Shown here: positions 11,703-24,627 of the stretch, piece by piece
Numbering within the stretch: position 1 is the first letter of the stretch
Layout: every line of letters begins with the position of its first letter
Source: Thuidium tamariscinum
Lineage: Eukaryota > Streptophyta > Bryopsida > Hypnales > Thuidiaceae
NCBI GenBank assembly: GCA_947034885.2
Contig: OX344752.2
Span: forward strand, 1,860,001-1,924,000
DNA: 64,000 nt
Direction of reading: 5' to 3'
Position numbers and translations under genes: made by a program
The notes under the pieces: model-generated
The model's database searches: none
Told to the model about the DNA's origin: nothing
What the model saw: the letters and a program-made list of their open reading frames with translations, nothing else

Positions 11703-12655
11703 TCCCTTAGTGCTCAAAACCTTTGTGAAAGCAAAGCAACAAATAGGTTTGGATAATTAAGAAGTTTTTAGTCAAAAAATCTCATAACCTCTCTAGTCAT
11801 TATAAGTTTAAAATTGGGAAGTTAAAGCTCTAAGGGATTAAACTCTATAAGATCATTGTAGCCAAAAAGTGGGATGTGGATGACTTTCCAAATAAGTGTA
11901 GAAGTGAAGAATGCACCTATTGGTCCAAAAATAAGATCATTCTTGACAAAGTACCTTGTTAATAGGTTTCTCCTTTCCTACATTAAGGGCTAAATGAATA
12001 AGCACAATAAATAAATGAAATGGATGAGGGGGTGGGCGCTACAGTTTCCTGTATCCCTATGTGAACTGGGGGAGGCAGTCGCTAATGCCGACCTACGGCT
12101 ACCAAGCCAGCCGGGACTATAGAGCCTGTACGTAATGACTTAGCATGTAAGTTACCAATATCACTCCCCGTTTGAGTTGAACTGTAGTGAAGTACAATGC
12201 CGGATGGATGTTACGGAAGGGGGTCGTAAGTAGGACGGCAGCGTAGAAGCAAGACCGGGATCATGTTGCACGACGCGAGTCGCCTCATCACTCGCAGTGA
12301 GTGGACTGCCAGTCCACGTTCGAACACGCTCATTGCTCGCAACCAACCCGAATCGAATACTCACCGTAGTGCCGGACTGACCCATTTGCCGTCGTCCGTC
12401 CGGTACATCGCCACTGAGGGATCTACGAAATCGCCAAGATCGCCGCCACGCTCCCCCCCGAGGACATCATCTCCCGGCCGCCGTGAGACTGCAAGCAAGC
12501 AGCAACAACTCGCTGCAGTAAGTTAATCATAAGTTCGTCGCGGATCCGTTGCGGCTTAGCCTAATTATCCGAGCCAACCCATGCTGCGCATACCGCTTTG
12601 ATCGTGGCCGCCGCATGCGGGAGCTAGCCGAGCGAGGCAGGGCAGGCTGACACAC
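11703..12655. other. Upstream region of the glycosyltransferase gene
   Basis: AT-rich to about 12000, then markedly GC-rich up to the start codon. Short ORFs on both strands at 12160-12530 have no recognisable motif. The promoter and 5' UTR of the next gene must lie here, but I see no clear TATA box. Confidence 0.35.
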
Positions 12656-14640
12656 ATGGGCGCGGGGCAGAGATGGCGGCCAGGGGCTGGAGCCAAGGCC
12701 AGCTCTTTCATGAGTGGTGCGGGTAGTCGCGAGCTTGGAATGGCGATGGTGGTGTCATGGCGGTCCGTGTGGGCGCTGGTGGTGGCGCTGGCGCTGCTGT
12801 GCTATGTCATGGCGTTCATGGGCTCTGCGTCTTGCCGCTGGGGTGCGCTGCCTTTGCTGCCCGGGGGTTTCGACGGCGATGGCTCTTCCGCCAACGCCAA
12901 AGCCGTGGATGTCGTAAATTGGGCTGGTGATGTGCGCGATTTGGACACGGCGTGGAACCGGCTGTGCTACGGCTCGAAGCCACCTGTGAGCCTTCGTATC
13001 GCGTTGTTTGTAAAGAAGTGGCCGACCGGCGGCACGCCCGGTGGGTTAGAGCGGCACGCCATGACGTTGCATCGTGCGCTGGCGGATCGCGGACATGTGG
13101 TGCATGTGTTCACGATGCGGCAGTCGGGCGCGACCACCACTGAAGCGGAGGACGAGGCCGAGGAGGAGCGGCAGCATGCGAACTTGCACCTGCATTTCGT
13201 GGAGCCCGGTGCGGGCGGTGCGTTCGACCACAATCGCGCGCAGGAGAAGTTCTTCGCGGTGAATGCGACGAGTGCGTTTGACATCGTGCATTCGGAGAGC
13301 GTGGCACTGCCGCACTGGAGAGCCCACAGTTTTGAGAATTTGGCGGCGTCTTGGCACGGAATTGCGTTCGAAGTGATTCACAGTGACATCGTGCAGGACC
13401 TCATTCGGAAGCCTGGCGAGACGAGGACGCCGGAGCTGGAGCATAGCATGAGTAGCCGGTTGATGCGCGTCGCTGACGAAGTGCGCTTCTTCCCGAGCTA
13501 CCGCCACCACGTGGCGACCAGCGACTACGTGGGCGACGTGCTGCGCACGATCTACGAGCTGCCTCTGCGCAATGTGCATGTCATTCTCAACGGCGTCAAT
13601 GAGCAGGAGTTTCGGCCCAACCCTGCCGCCGGTGCTGCTTTCCGAGCCAAGTAAGTTAATCAATCCTCATCCGATTTTTTCTGCAAAATGATTTTTTCAG
13701 TGTGGATGAGGCCCAAATGAATCAGCCTTCCCACCGTGTTGCATGAAATCTTGATTGTTTTGAACAACATATTGAGCTGCTCGGGCCGGGTCGTCGCCCT
13801 TTGCTGCAACGAATTTTCAAAATCCTAATTATCCCTCCCTTGAAACCCTATTCTTGAATTTTGTGGCTGTACATGAATTGAGCCGGAATCTTGCAAGAGA
13901 ATGTCGCAGACTTGATTGTCGTTAGTAAGGACAATCCTATGTTAGGATTGGGTTTGGGAAGAGGGTTTCTGAGAATTTTGAACTTTTTAAATGTTGGACC
14001 CAGGTACGGGGTGCCGGAGAATGCGAGTTTGGTGCTGGGAGCAGCGGGGCGCCTGGTGCGAGACAAGGGCCATCCGCTGCTCTTCGAGGCCTTCTCCAAA
14101 GTTGTGCGGAAGCACAAAGGCGTGTATCTGCTGGTGGCAGGCAGCGGTCCGTGGGGGGACCGGTACGAGGAGCTGGCGCCGTATGCGAAGACGCTGGGGC
14201 CGTTGGTGCCTTCGCAGCTGGCAGAGTTTTACAACGCGGTTGACATCTTCGTGAACCCGACGCTGCGGTCGCAAGGGCTGGATCACACGCTGCTGGAGGC
14301 CATGCAATGCGGCAAGCCTTTACTGGCCACGCATTTCTCCAGCATCGTCTGGAGTGTCATCACGGACAAGACCATCGGCTACACATTCTCCGCCAACGTG
14401 GACTCGCTTGTTGCCGCGCTGGAGGCCGTGGTGCACGACGGCGTCGACAAGCTGCAGCTCATGGGGCAGGCGTGCCTGACCACCGCCTCGCGCCTGTTCA
14501 CGGCCACCAAGATGGCGTCCGCCTACGAGCGCCTCTTCCTTTGTATGACCGATGAGCGCTACTGCCTCTACCCCTTGCCCTCCGACCTTCACGAATGCAC
14601 GTTTTCCCCACCTCGACGGAATCATCGCACTCTTTTATGA
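12656..14640 (+). CDS. GT4-family glycosyltransferase, type II membrane protein (two exons)
   Basis: Exon 1 is 12656-13650 and exon 2 is 14004-14640. The intron starts GTAAGT and ends CCAG, and joining gives an uninterrupted 543-residue protein. A hydrophobic segment at about residues 32-55 suggests a type II Golgi/ER anchor. It is followed by the family signature LRIALFVKKWP, GGLERHAMTLH and a C-terminal GT-B half with AAGRLVRDKGHPLL, VAGSGPWGDRY, NPTLRSQGLDHTLLEAM and a conserved tail ERLFLCMTDERYC. These match the plant glycosyl transferase family 1 (CAZy GT4) group typified by Arabidopsis At1g19710/At1g75420. Donor and acceptor are unknown. A second Met at residue 19 is an alternative start. 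It is intact and GC-rich unlike its surroundings, and is the best-supported host gene here. Confidence 0.9.
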
Positions 14641-15537
14641 TTTACCTCACCCAATGCAACTCAACCCAACCCCTTGCCATTAGACTCATGCACTTCCTTA
14701 GTTTCTTTCTGCTGCAACAATAGATAAATTTCGAAATTCCCCCACAGCCTGCGCGCCTGCCTGCCTATTCTCACCCAATTTTACCGATCTCTCTCTTTTC
14801 TTGTTTGCTCGAATTGATTCCATAGAAGGTGGTCATGGCAGACATGGAGCACGACTGGACCTTACCTTAATTGCCTACCCTGCCCTCTGCTGGCATGGGA
14901 TCAGGCTTCAGATCATTCATTGCTATGGGGTTGGTGTATTTGTAGATAATCTGCATGCCGTACAGATCAGATAGATATAACAAAGTAGGGAGGGCCGAGA
15001 GATCTGGAAGGTAGACCTCAGCCCCTTGTTCGAAGACTCTCATTTCACTTCAGATACTCCATGCCGGACTTCAATTTGGAACGAATTTCGTTGTAAGTTG
15101 CCCTTGGAATCAGGTGTGCAAGTTTGGAATGCTACTTGGTCGTCTTCGCCCTCTAGGGAACAATTAACGTGGCTGGCAACTTTGCTCGGGACAGGAAATC
15201 CATTCCCAGAAGCAGGTTTTAGAGCTTTGAATCTGAAAAATTAATGCCAGACAGTCTTTATATCAATGAGCACTGAACAATCTGAGTAGGGCGATGACTA
15301 TGTCGGGCTAGAATTCTTGCCTATATCTTCCTTCTGCATCTTGCTACTAAGGTTACTGAGGTAAGTCACCCTATTTGTGCCCCTATTACGTACTAGTAAT
15401 GTGCACTTCAAAATTATATGCACTTCGAAGTTTGAAGTCTGTAGCAATTGTGACAATTGAATTGAGGGTATTTGCAATGCAGCAACGGCAAATAAGCTCT
15501 GTAATGGCAAATGAGGGGCCATTCCATGTGATCCACA
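14641..15537. other. Intergenic, 3' of the glycosyltransferase gene
   Basis: This should hold the 3' UTR of the glycosyltransferase. No further gene is recognised; the short plus ORF at 15026-15244 has no known motif. Confidence 0.4.
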
Positions 15538-17060
15538 TAGTGTGTGAGCCCTCAAGATGGCACTCAAGACTCTGGGTTCATTTTTCGCGATTAAATAACA
15601 AAAATTAGCTAAAATATACAAGAAAAGGACATAAAAAGAGTGTTGAAGGAGTTTTGGTGTCAATCTATGTCAAAATGGTGGAAAACCAACTTAGAAGGTG
15701 GAAAATTCCTAATTCTAGGAATTTGGATCATTCTAAGTCTCTAAAGTAAGTTTGTGTGAAGATTTAGTAGTTCCGAAAGAAATGAGGAATTGAGAGTTAG
15801 TCACTGTCTATGAAAAATCAACCTTTTAAGGATGCACATGACATACTGAATAAGCCAAAAGAGTCTACCACGAGCCTAGAAGATTTACCAAGGCTCAAAT
15901 TCAATTTTGGAACAAATTCGATTTAGAAGTAAAACAATTACAAATGACTTGGAGAATTGGAGTTTCACAAGATGAAAGGTGGAGGATTGGAGATTGAAGA
16001 CTACAGAAAGGTATTCCAAGGGTAGGAGCATGCCAAGAGCAAACAAGAATTAAACAATTGACCAAGATTCCTGGGCATCGGGAATTAAATTGTCCAATTG
16101 GGCAAAGTAATTCCAAATTACTAAAATTAGAAAGGTGCAAGGTCGCGTGAAACTTACACTAAGAATCTAGGTGTGCCCTAGATGTTACCCAATTTATTTC
16201 GGATTTTTCCGAAATTCCACGTTGACTCCATGGAAAGTCAACCGCACATAGAAATGTTCGTAAATTCCTAGAAATTACGTATGATGTGATAAAATCTCAC
16301 TAAAAATTAGGATAGGTTTTTGTGTACTTAATAAGCGCTCATTTAAGTTTGAAGACATTCCGACATTCCCAACTACCAGAACTGGCATCGACATCGAATT
16401 TCAATGAAAGTTACAAGTTGGCGGCGAGTTGACCGGTGTATCAAGAGCGAATGATGTCCGATTGTCGCAATTAAGGAGTCATTCCTTACTCTCATAGGCA
16501 TTCCTAACAACCCTGGCCTAGCAAATTCATCAAAATGCGCAAATCCTAGAAGTTAGATTTTTGACTTTTAATTGGAATTACTAGAATTCCAATTTGGGCG
16601 CGCGAACGACTTAGGAGTGATGGGTAAGGGGTCCTTTAGGCTAATTGGGGTCTTCTGAAGACAATGGCACAAACGGTTTTTCGTTTCGAGTTGTTCCTAA
16701 AAGATAAAGAGGATCAGCTCTTAGTTTGACTTTTTAATCGTTAATTGCAGTTAATTAAGAGTGATTTTGGAAATATCTCTTGGAAAATCAAAGATTGGAT
16801 TTGGTCAAGATCTCTTTCTTGCGTAAAAATCCATCTTTGGGCTAAAGAAAGACAATTTTCAAAATGACTTTTGGTTAATTTGCAAAATATCTACGTAAAT
16901 TAGGGTTAATTCCAAAATATCTTGGGTTAAGATCTTGGATTTGATTTGGCCAAGATTTTGTTAGCCAAATGGGGATGTTTTTAGAAATTTCCATCATTAA
17001 ACAAATATTATTTTGGAATGACATTATGGTAGTTTAGGATAGAAAGTAACAAAGTGTTTT

Positions 17061-17124
17061 CACTGGCAATTACCGAGAGGGGCCTAGGCACAGGTATATA
17101 AGGGCCCCCCTCGAGGTTGCTAGT
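17061..17124 (+). promoter_or_regulatory. LTR B core promoter: TATA box inside an inverted repeat
   Basis: TATATAA at 17095-17101 lies between ACTGGCAA..GAGAGGGGCC and GGGCCCCCCTCGAGG..TTGCTAGT, the same design as in LTR A with a few substitutions. Confidence 0.6.
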
Positions 17125-17475
17125 ACCCTTATTTCTCGCACCTACACTTTGTTCTTCTGTTACTTGTGCCACCGACACCGTGTCGGGTAATAAGAGTTTG
17201 CTTAGGAGAAACATAAGGTTTTTTGCTGCAACTAGAAGTAATTAGGTTTGGGAGCAAGTGAAAACAAAGTCAAGTCTTTGATTTATAACACCAAACTAAA
17301 AGAATACAATAGAAGATAAAACCTCAAGTGGAGGGAACTAAAGCTGTCCGTAAATAAATGGATGAACCATCAAGGTAAAAGAATAACTTGAACACGCAAG
17401 AGTATGTATACAAGTATAGATAGAAATACATGTATTCAAATACAAACGTCTTTATATCAAATATATAATATATAT

Positions 17476-17616
17476 AAAAGTCGTGTACATATAGTTGTAC
17501 AATACAAGTATAAAATATGCATAAAAGTCTTATATATATAGTCGTATATTACACGTATAAAATATGTATAAAAATCTTGTACATATAATTGTACCATACA
17601 AGTATAAAATACGTAT
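17476..17616. repeat. 47-bp AT-rich tandem repeat, three copies
   Basis: Units start at 17476, 17523 and about 17570, each resembling AAAAGTCTTGTACATATA followed by a GTATAAAATAYGTAT end. More diverged TATA-rich sequence flanks them on both sides. Confidence 0.75.
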
Positions 17617-19096
17617 AAAATTTGTATACATACATATATATATGTGTATAAATATGTGTATGTAAATATGTAGAATACGTATATATTAGACTATATCTGC
17701 ACCATATAAATACTAATACAAGTATTTGTGTGGCTCTAAATGAAGTAGGAATAAAAACTGCAAGCATTGAAACCCCTCGAAGAAAGCAGCAACACTAAAA
17801 TGGATGCTCCAAACACATCATAATCTCAAATTAAGTGTGTTATAAGTTTTTGGAAAGCTAACAACATCATCTACTCTTCTTCCAAATATCAACAGAATCG
17901 AACTTACAAGTCAAAAGTTATAGTCTTTCAAATTTAGTGCTCTAAAATCACTTGGCAGCTGAACATGCATACACCTTGTAAGACATAAAATGCTCAAAAA
18001 CGCTCTAAATTGCTTGAGATTTGAGTCTTTGAAAAGCTTAAAATATCATAAAGATCTACTCCAAAACTGAACTCAAAATTCCAAATACTCCTCCTTTTAT
18101 AGCACCCCAAACTTAGGCACTCCAAATTTGCTTGACAACTGAATGTGCATGTGCTAGTTTCGGCCACAAAATGTTCAATAATACTCCAAATCTCTTGAAA
18201 CTTGAATGGTTGGAATTGTAACTTGCCTTAAAACTCTACACCAAAATTTCAACTCCAAATTTCACCCTCCCTAAGTTCTATGACACTCCAAATTCAAAGC
18301 TAAAGTTTGTAAAAGCGGTCTCTAACTTCATCTTCTTCTTTTTATCACTCCTTCACATTTCCGTCTATAACCTTTGATTCACAAACTCAATTTATAAGTG
18401 TGATAGCTTTTTGAAAAGCTAACAATAAGACCTACACTTATTTTAAATTTCACTTGAATATAAGAAATATTGAGTCTGTAGGAGAGGCTTGAAGTCTCCA
18501 CTTCTCTAATCAGATAGCAGCAAACCCTTCCTTCACTTTTATACTCATAACTTTCTCATAACAACTCCAAATCAAGTGAAACTAGTGCCAAAAGAATTGC
18601 AAGAACAAGATGTGCAACTCTGCCAAATCTCAAATCAAAATTCGTCTCCTACACAAAGTCATAGTCGCTCAAAATTATAGTATGCAAAAAAAACTTTCTC
18701 TTCCACCACAACCATACACAACAAAGAAGAAGCGGAGGAGGAGGATCTCTCCTTCCTTATCTCCTCTCTTAAGGACCACATCAGCCCATGTCTTGACCCA
18801 TAAGGCATCTAGAAGCCCATTGGTTGAGGTACTACTCCCTCTTATTTCCACTATATCTTCTATTCATTTACTAAAAGCTTAGAAATTCAACTAGAAGGGA
18901 AAAACCAAGTAGGAAGAAAACCCTTCTCACAACTTATCGTAGGAACTTTAGAACAAATTAAGGTTCCTCTAAACTCAACATACAAACATTAGAATACAAA
19001 TCAACTGCTCTTAAAGATATTTTAAGAGGAAATAAATGACTAAACATGTAAAAACTCAAGGACTTGAAGAACTACTTCAGAAATGAAGCTAGCCCT

Positions 19097-19462
19097 CTAT
19101 TGACTACTCAAATGACTAAGTTGCCCTTGAAGCCAAAGGCGATGGCCAACTTCACTTGAAATGCGACTAACCATCTGCCTTTTAGTATTATTCTCAAAAC
19201 GTCCTTCAAATATCATTTGATGATCTCCAGAAAGCATTGATTCAACCTCCAAAACAATAACCAAGGCCTTGGTATCAAGTTGAATACTTGCAACTGCAAA
19301 TTGAAAAATACTTGGGTCTGGATCTGTTTGCAATTGAACACAACGCTCAGAAAGCTCAGCTTCATCGCGTACACGACGTCTTGAAGTAAAAGGCAAATCA
19401 GGATCAAACAACCGTTGAGATAATGGTAGCTCCCAATCCTCAGAATTCTGCGAGTTCATCAC
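19097..19462 (-). CDS. Unrecognised ORF (121 aa) downstream of a primer-binding-like site
   Basis: A minus-strand frame starting MMNSQNSEDWELPLSQRL, about 200 bases downstream of the tRNA-Met primer-like site at 19666-19675. This is where an LTR element's gag would begin. The protein is mixed in composition and has no motif that I recognise. It may be the N-terminal remnant of a gag or a chance frame. Confidence 0.25.
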   Translation of the reverse strand: MMNSQNSEDWELPLSQRLFDPDLPFTSRRRVRDEAELSERCVQLQTDPDPSIFQFAVASIQLDTKALVIVLEVESMLSGDHQMIFEGRFENNTKRQMVSRISSEVGHRLWLQGQLSHLSSQ

Positions 19463-20629
19463 TATAAATAATTGAATCCAAAATCAAAGCCTAAACATGT
19501 TCTTCTAAACCAAGGAATGTAACCCATTCCCTTTATACAAAACTAATAGCTTCATTGAGAAGCTAATTCCAACTAACCAATTCCAAGTCAAATATTTATA
19601 GGTATATGTTTTTGTCTCAAAAGAAAACCTATGTAGAAATGGATCAAAATATACTGCTTCGTTCATCTGATACCACACGATGCAACCATCAACGGTATAA
19701 AACCATTATGGGGCTAACAATCAACGCCAAGTTGCGGACTTGGCTGGCTGTTGAAGTCTTCGTTAGTTGTCGACTGGTTTCGGGTTCGAATACCATCGAG
19801 TCCGTTGAAGCAATCTGAGTAGCGACAACTTGGCACCGCTAGTGAAGGCAGGAAATAACCAGTCAGCCAACCTCCTACTTTCCCTTAGCTAAGCGACAAG
19901 ATGCAGTACAAACCCCAAATCATGGATTTTTCCACGCCCCCACCTTTTCTAACTCAATTCTTATACTCCATTGACGTTCTGAAGAGTTCTTTTCATAGTT
20001 TTTAAACACCACACCTATTTACAACATGACAACGGTTGGGGCACCGCTTGGACCAAAGATTTTTTGGCCAAGTCTTGTTTGTGTTTAGTTCTTCGAATTT
20101 GAAGGCTTAGGGCCCCTTCAATTTTTATTCCTTTATCACATGTACTTAAGAGGCAAGGCCTCAACACTTTCTTTGCTACTAGTTCACGAAAATTTTGAGC
20201 ATTGAGCGCCAAAGTTCGGTTTAAACGCTATCATGTGTATCTCCTTTGGTTGCAAAATCCCAAAAATACTAGGAAATTTTAAGAGTTTAAAATGAAAGTC
20301 CGGTTCAAACACTGTCATGTGTACCTCCTTTTACGAATAAAATCCTTAAAATACTATTACAAAGATTCAAGACGGCGAAGCTTTGACTCTCCCTAACTAT
20401 TAGGTGAGGGCGTTAGAACCCAAAGTCATATCACCTTAATATGCATACAACACCTTCGTGGTGGAAAAACCGCGTGTGTTAAACAAATTCCCAAGTCATT
20501 CGACTAATAACGATTCACCGTTGTGAGAAATTGGCCAAATTAGTGATCCCCATCCTTAATAGTTATAGATTCTATTCCCATCTTTTTTTTAAAGATACTT
20601 AAAAAACCAAAATTAAGTTCAAAAGCCAG

Positions 20630-20890
20630 TCCAGTGAAGGCCAAACCAGCCAGTCCAGTGAGGAGGACCAGTACATGGGAGTTACCAGTACACGGGGCGA
20701 CCAACGGACGGGGGGCGGGCTAATTGCGCCCCACCACGTGGCGTTACTTGAGGGTCCGAGAGCGGCAGTCTGAGGAGAGAGCGGCGGTTTGAGGGTCCGA
20801 GAGCGTAGTCTAGGGGGTCCATGAGTCGGAGTCCAGGGAGCAATTCGGGGTCCAGGGGCTGGAAGTTGGAATTTGGTGAGTCCAAAACTC
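20630..20890 (+). repeat. GC-rich variable block in LTR B
   Basis: Short repeats such as CCAGTCCAGTGA, GAGGGTCCGAGAGCG and GGGGTCCAGG. It occupies the same place in the LTR as 6951-7170 in LTR A but has a different sequence. Flanking LTR sequence on both sides is well conserved. Confidence 0.6.
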
Positions 20891-21856
20891 ATTGTGAAAC
20901 CACAAAAATTTGATTTTCTCAAAAATCATTGGGTTGGCAGTGGTAGCCACAACCCCAAAAAATTTCTTTTGATTTTTGCAAAAAATCCAAACTTTGAGGT
21001 CTCAAGGATTTCTTACTCCAACACACTCAATCTTCTAACGCCATAGCCAAGTCTCTCTCAAAATCATTGCAAAACTCTACAACAATAAAAATGAGGGAGA
21101 AGGGGAGAGATTAGGAAGATTAAGGTGACGGAATCTCAACACAAGAAGCAATTCCCATAAACAACGAATTTCCGAAGGAATAACACTATAGAGTTGATTC
21201 TTTATTCTTGGGGGTTGACCCTTGGGAATAAACAACTAATTTCTTTAGAATATTACTATTGAAATTATTCTCGTTCTTTAAGAATGTTCTACATTCTTTG
21301 GTAGTTAGTCATTAATTAGATTCTTAGAAAGTTTGGATTTTGTTGGTTTTGTTTTATTAGGCCTAATAAGCCAAAAAAAAAATTGCCAACCAATTTCTTT
21401 TCAAATTAACACCAATTCAAAATTAATTAGATTTGAAAAGATTTGATGATAGTTTTTTATTTTAAAATATTTAATAAGACAAAAGGAAGAAGACAAATTG
21501 ACAACCAATTTATTTAAGAATTAACAAGAATTAAAAATTAATTAGATTTGAAAGGATTTGATGATAATTTCTATTCAAAATAATTAATTTCATTTGAAAA
21601 TTCGAATATTGATCAAAAGAATAAAACTAACAATAACAAAAACTAACCATTAAATTTCCATTGATTATTTAAGATAGAGGATTTACTAAGGACTTAACCA
21701 AATAGGTAGACTAAGCCGAATTGCAGTATTTTCTAATTACCGGAGGTTTAGGAATTAAAAGAAGTACGCAATTAAATTAGATCTACATAACTTTTAGTTT
21801 TCTTTTAATTAAGATAAATTTAATTGACCAACAACGTGAGAATTACTATGGATTAG

Positions 21857-21952
21857 ATGGGGAGCCGGGATGATTTTGATGGCGAAGTCGTGAGAGAATA
21901 TCTCCACATGATGATGTTTGACGACGGGACCATGGAGATTTACACAGAAGAG
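21857..21952 (+). CDS. Short conserved ORF (32 codons) ending at a splice donor, LTR B
   Basis: The frame starts MGSRDDFDGE and ends IYTEE, followed by GTAAATCG. It has the same length and frame as the LTR A copy at 8129-8224, with no indel and several silent changes (for example TTC/TTT, CTA/CTC, ACT/ACC). The middle YLHMMMFDDGTMEIY is identical in both. Confidence 0.4.
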
Positions 21953-22270
21953 GTAAATCGATCTCATTTGATTTTTATTCTCATTGTTTTGTTACTAAGT
22001 TTCTTTTTACCAAATGCATGGAATTAGATTTGGACAATTTCATTTGATAAAGTAGAATAGGATAGGATAGCCTAGTTGAATTTTAGAATAGAATAGTTAA
22101 AGTCATAGACTCAATTTAGATAAACAAAACGCTTTAAAGATATGACTAAAAGAGTTCATTGCTTGGAAGACTCTCTTTGAACACTCAATTAGAGAGAAAA
22201 CTCAATTAGACACAGGACTTGTGTGATAAACTTCTAGCTTGAGGGTGGAGTTAGAAGCACTCACATAGTG

Positions 22271-24627
22271 CCAATTTTTTCTTGGAACAAAATGACCCAA
22301 TGCAAAACTGGCTATGCAAATGTCAAACACATTATTTTGTATTATAAAAAGAAAGAAATGAATCTCCATTTAAAAAGGGCTTTCTGAGAAAACAAGGGAA
22401 AGTTACATCGATTAGCACTCATATCAATGCTTGAGAGTAATGATTATTTCCAAAATGGCTAACTTGCGGGCCCTCCATATATTGCATATTAACTAATCCT
22501 AGGTGGTCGCATACTGAGGCCATGGAATTGAAGGCCCCAATAACGGTTACATTAGAGCCCAAATTCAAATGAAATTTTTGTCTGTACCCGGCACAATGCC
22601 AATATTGGCCATGTTACCAAAAGAATTGTAGATGCTTTAAAGCATGAATAGGGTGGTTTACCTTTTAGGGATGGTACCATGTAGACATATTTATCATTGT
22701 CATATCTCATAAATATGTTGGGATGTGCACACATGGTTTTGCAATCTTGACATGTTACTTGCTTCTTGGGTTGTTTGGTTGTAGACATAGTTGAATACCC
22801 CATTTCAATCCAAACTCCCATTTCAAACACTTAGAAGTTAGAACAACCCCATTCTAGTTGTTTGTATCATGAAAATAGAAAATTCAAATAAAAAAATGTT
22901 TGCTTCAAAGAGCTAATTGCACAAATGAGGATAATGAAAGTTTAGAGTAGGTACATATATAGAGTGAATGCACTAATTAGTCATTGTCATCAATTTACTT
23001 AGAGTTAGTATCAAATCAATGCATAAGAGGAAATTTGGCTTCATTGAAGCCTCTTAATTCCCACATAGTTAAGAACACTGGAAATTGTGCCACAATCACA
23101 TCTAATGTGGTTGGGAGAAGGCCAAGTCATAATTTTTTTAAATTTTAATTTCAACTTTTTTTTCAATTTCAAGACCAATTTTTTTTATTTTTTTTATTTT
23201 TGGTATTTAAGAGGGATAACAATAGTCAATCATTCCCTCATTGCTATGGGAACAACTAAGGGAATTGGTGTGAAATGGCCCCTTATTCTCCAAATCTCAT
23301 CTTATGCAAATTGGTCCATTCTAGCAATACAAGTATGTAGTTGGTAATGAAGTCTCTATGAATTGAATTGGATATATGTTCAAGTCCTACAAAAGCTATT
23401 TTTTGGATGTTGATGAGAATCTCTATAGATATTCATGGGAAGCCGAATGCAATATCTTTCTATAAATTAATAATAAATCAAATGAAATTTGATTATTATT
23501 TTTTCATATGTGTTATTTTTTCTTATTGTGTGTTTGTCATTTAAGTTTATTTCTATATTTTCCAAATAGCAATATCATACTACACTAGCCAATCAATCCT
23601 ACTTGTAATGAAGTAGTTTTCCTTCATCTTATATTATCTAAAGTCACTCAATGTAACAACAAATGACCAAATTAGAGGAAATGCTAACTTTACAAAGATA
23701 GGAGAGATGAAATTCATTTCATCAAAATCATTAGAGGAGATTTGAAAGACTATGAGTTCATAAACGTGGGGAATGTTGGAAGAATGATGGGAATGCTACC
23801 ACATCAACAATTTCATGTAGTTGGGCAATTGCCATGTCAATATTTTTTGTCTTTCTAATATAATCTATATTAAAGAAACTTAATTAAAAAAAATTTAAAT
23901 TCAAACTAGTACTGGCTAGTTCGCAATATTAAAAAAAAATTCAAAAATTAACCCTAAAACAATCTCTTGGAGGCCAAAAACTCCTTTAATGGATGAGTTT
24001 CAAGGAATTTTAGTCTTCTATTGAAAACTAGTCTTCTGTGACATTAGTCCTAGTTTTCTTTGATCTTTGGGCACTAGATTGTTGCAAGTTTGGTGCTCTA
24101 AACTATAAGAGTCCACCCAAAAATCTTTAGAAACTGTTGTTCTATAACTCCAAGTTTAGTTATTTTTGATAATGTTTTATTTCAACAAATTAAAACTTTA
24201 ACATTCCAAAGAGTTAATACCTTACTAAATCAATTCAATGATGGCAAATCTCATCAAAATGGAGGTATTCCATTAGTTTGACACTTTTTACAGGTCAAAC
24301 CGTATGGTTTGAAATCTAAAACAATCATAGATTTTTGAAATCTAACTGTGGTGTAGATGTTTGAAATATTTACCAATCCAAAATGTTTCAAATAGTGCAA
24401 TTTGAAATCTAAATGTGTCATAGATTTTTAAAATCTACAAGTGTGTTGGATGTTTGAAATCTATATCCTTCCTAGATGTCATTTTTCAGTTTAGATTGTG
24501 CAGTCTAAAAAATAGCATCACGAATACCGCCATTTTAATAAAAAAATTCAAAATATTTTTTGGTTAGAATTCCTTCAAAATATTCAAATTAAAAACTAGG
24601 TTGAATTCTTCATCTATATTTATTACA
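22271..24627. other. AT-rich intergenic, nothing recognised
   Basis: Long AT-rich stretch with homopolymer runs. The minus frame at 22552-22830 contains CQDCKTMCAHPN but no complete known domain, so I do not call it. No RNA gene is seen. Confidence 0.4.

Larger units (their letters stand above)
17188..20032 (-). mobile_element. Insertion inside LTR B, probably a truncated retroelement
   Basis: Comparison with LTR A shows that about 2.85 kb are inserted here; the exact ends are uncertain by about 10 bases. On the minus strand TGGTATCAGA (19675 to 19666) matches the 3' end complement of initiator tRNA-Met, a standard LTR-element primer site. It is preceded by ~350 bases starting TGTCATG (20029 leftward) that could be a 5' LTR. 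A matching 3' LTR is not seen at the left end. The left part is AT-rich with a 47-bp tandem repeat. I infer a decayed or truncated LTR element. Confidence 0.45.
15543..22265 (+). mobile_element. Solo LTR B with TAGTG target-site duplication, interrupted by an insertion
   Basis: The same TGTGAGCCC start and CTCACA end as LTR A, flanked by perfect TAGTG repeats at 15538-15542 and 22266-22270. It aligns with LTR A from 15543 to about 17187 and again from about 20033 to 22265; the ~2.85 kb between is foreign. Its TATA box is at 17095-17101, its GC-rich block at ~20630-20890 and its short spliced-type ORF at 21857-21952. No internal retrotransposon sequence or second LTR adjoins it. Confidence 0.85.

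Noticed and set aside
13046..13663. 205-codon minus-strand ORF
   Set aside because: Antisense shadow of glycosyltransferase exon 1 in GC-rich coding sequence.
19735..19830. tRNA-like sequence with a GGTTCGAATAC B-box and a possible 7-bp acceptor pair
   Set aside because: Anticodon and T arms do not pair, and the spacing is wrong for a tRNA. At best it is a decayed tRNA-related repeat.
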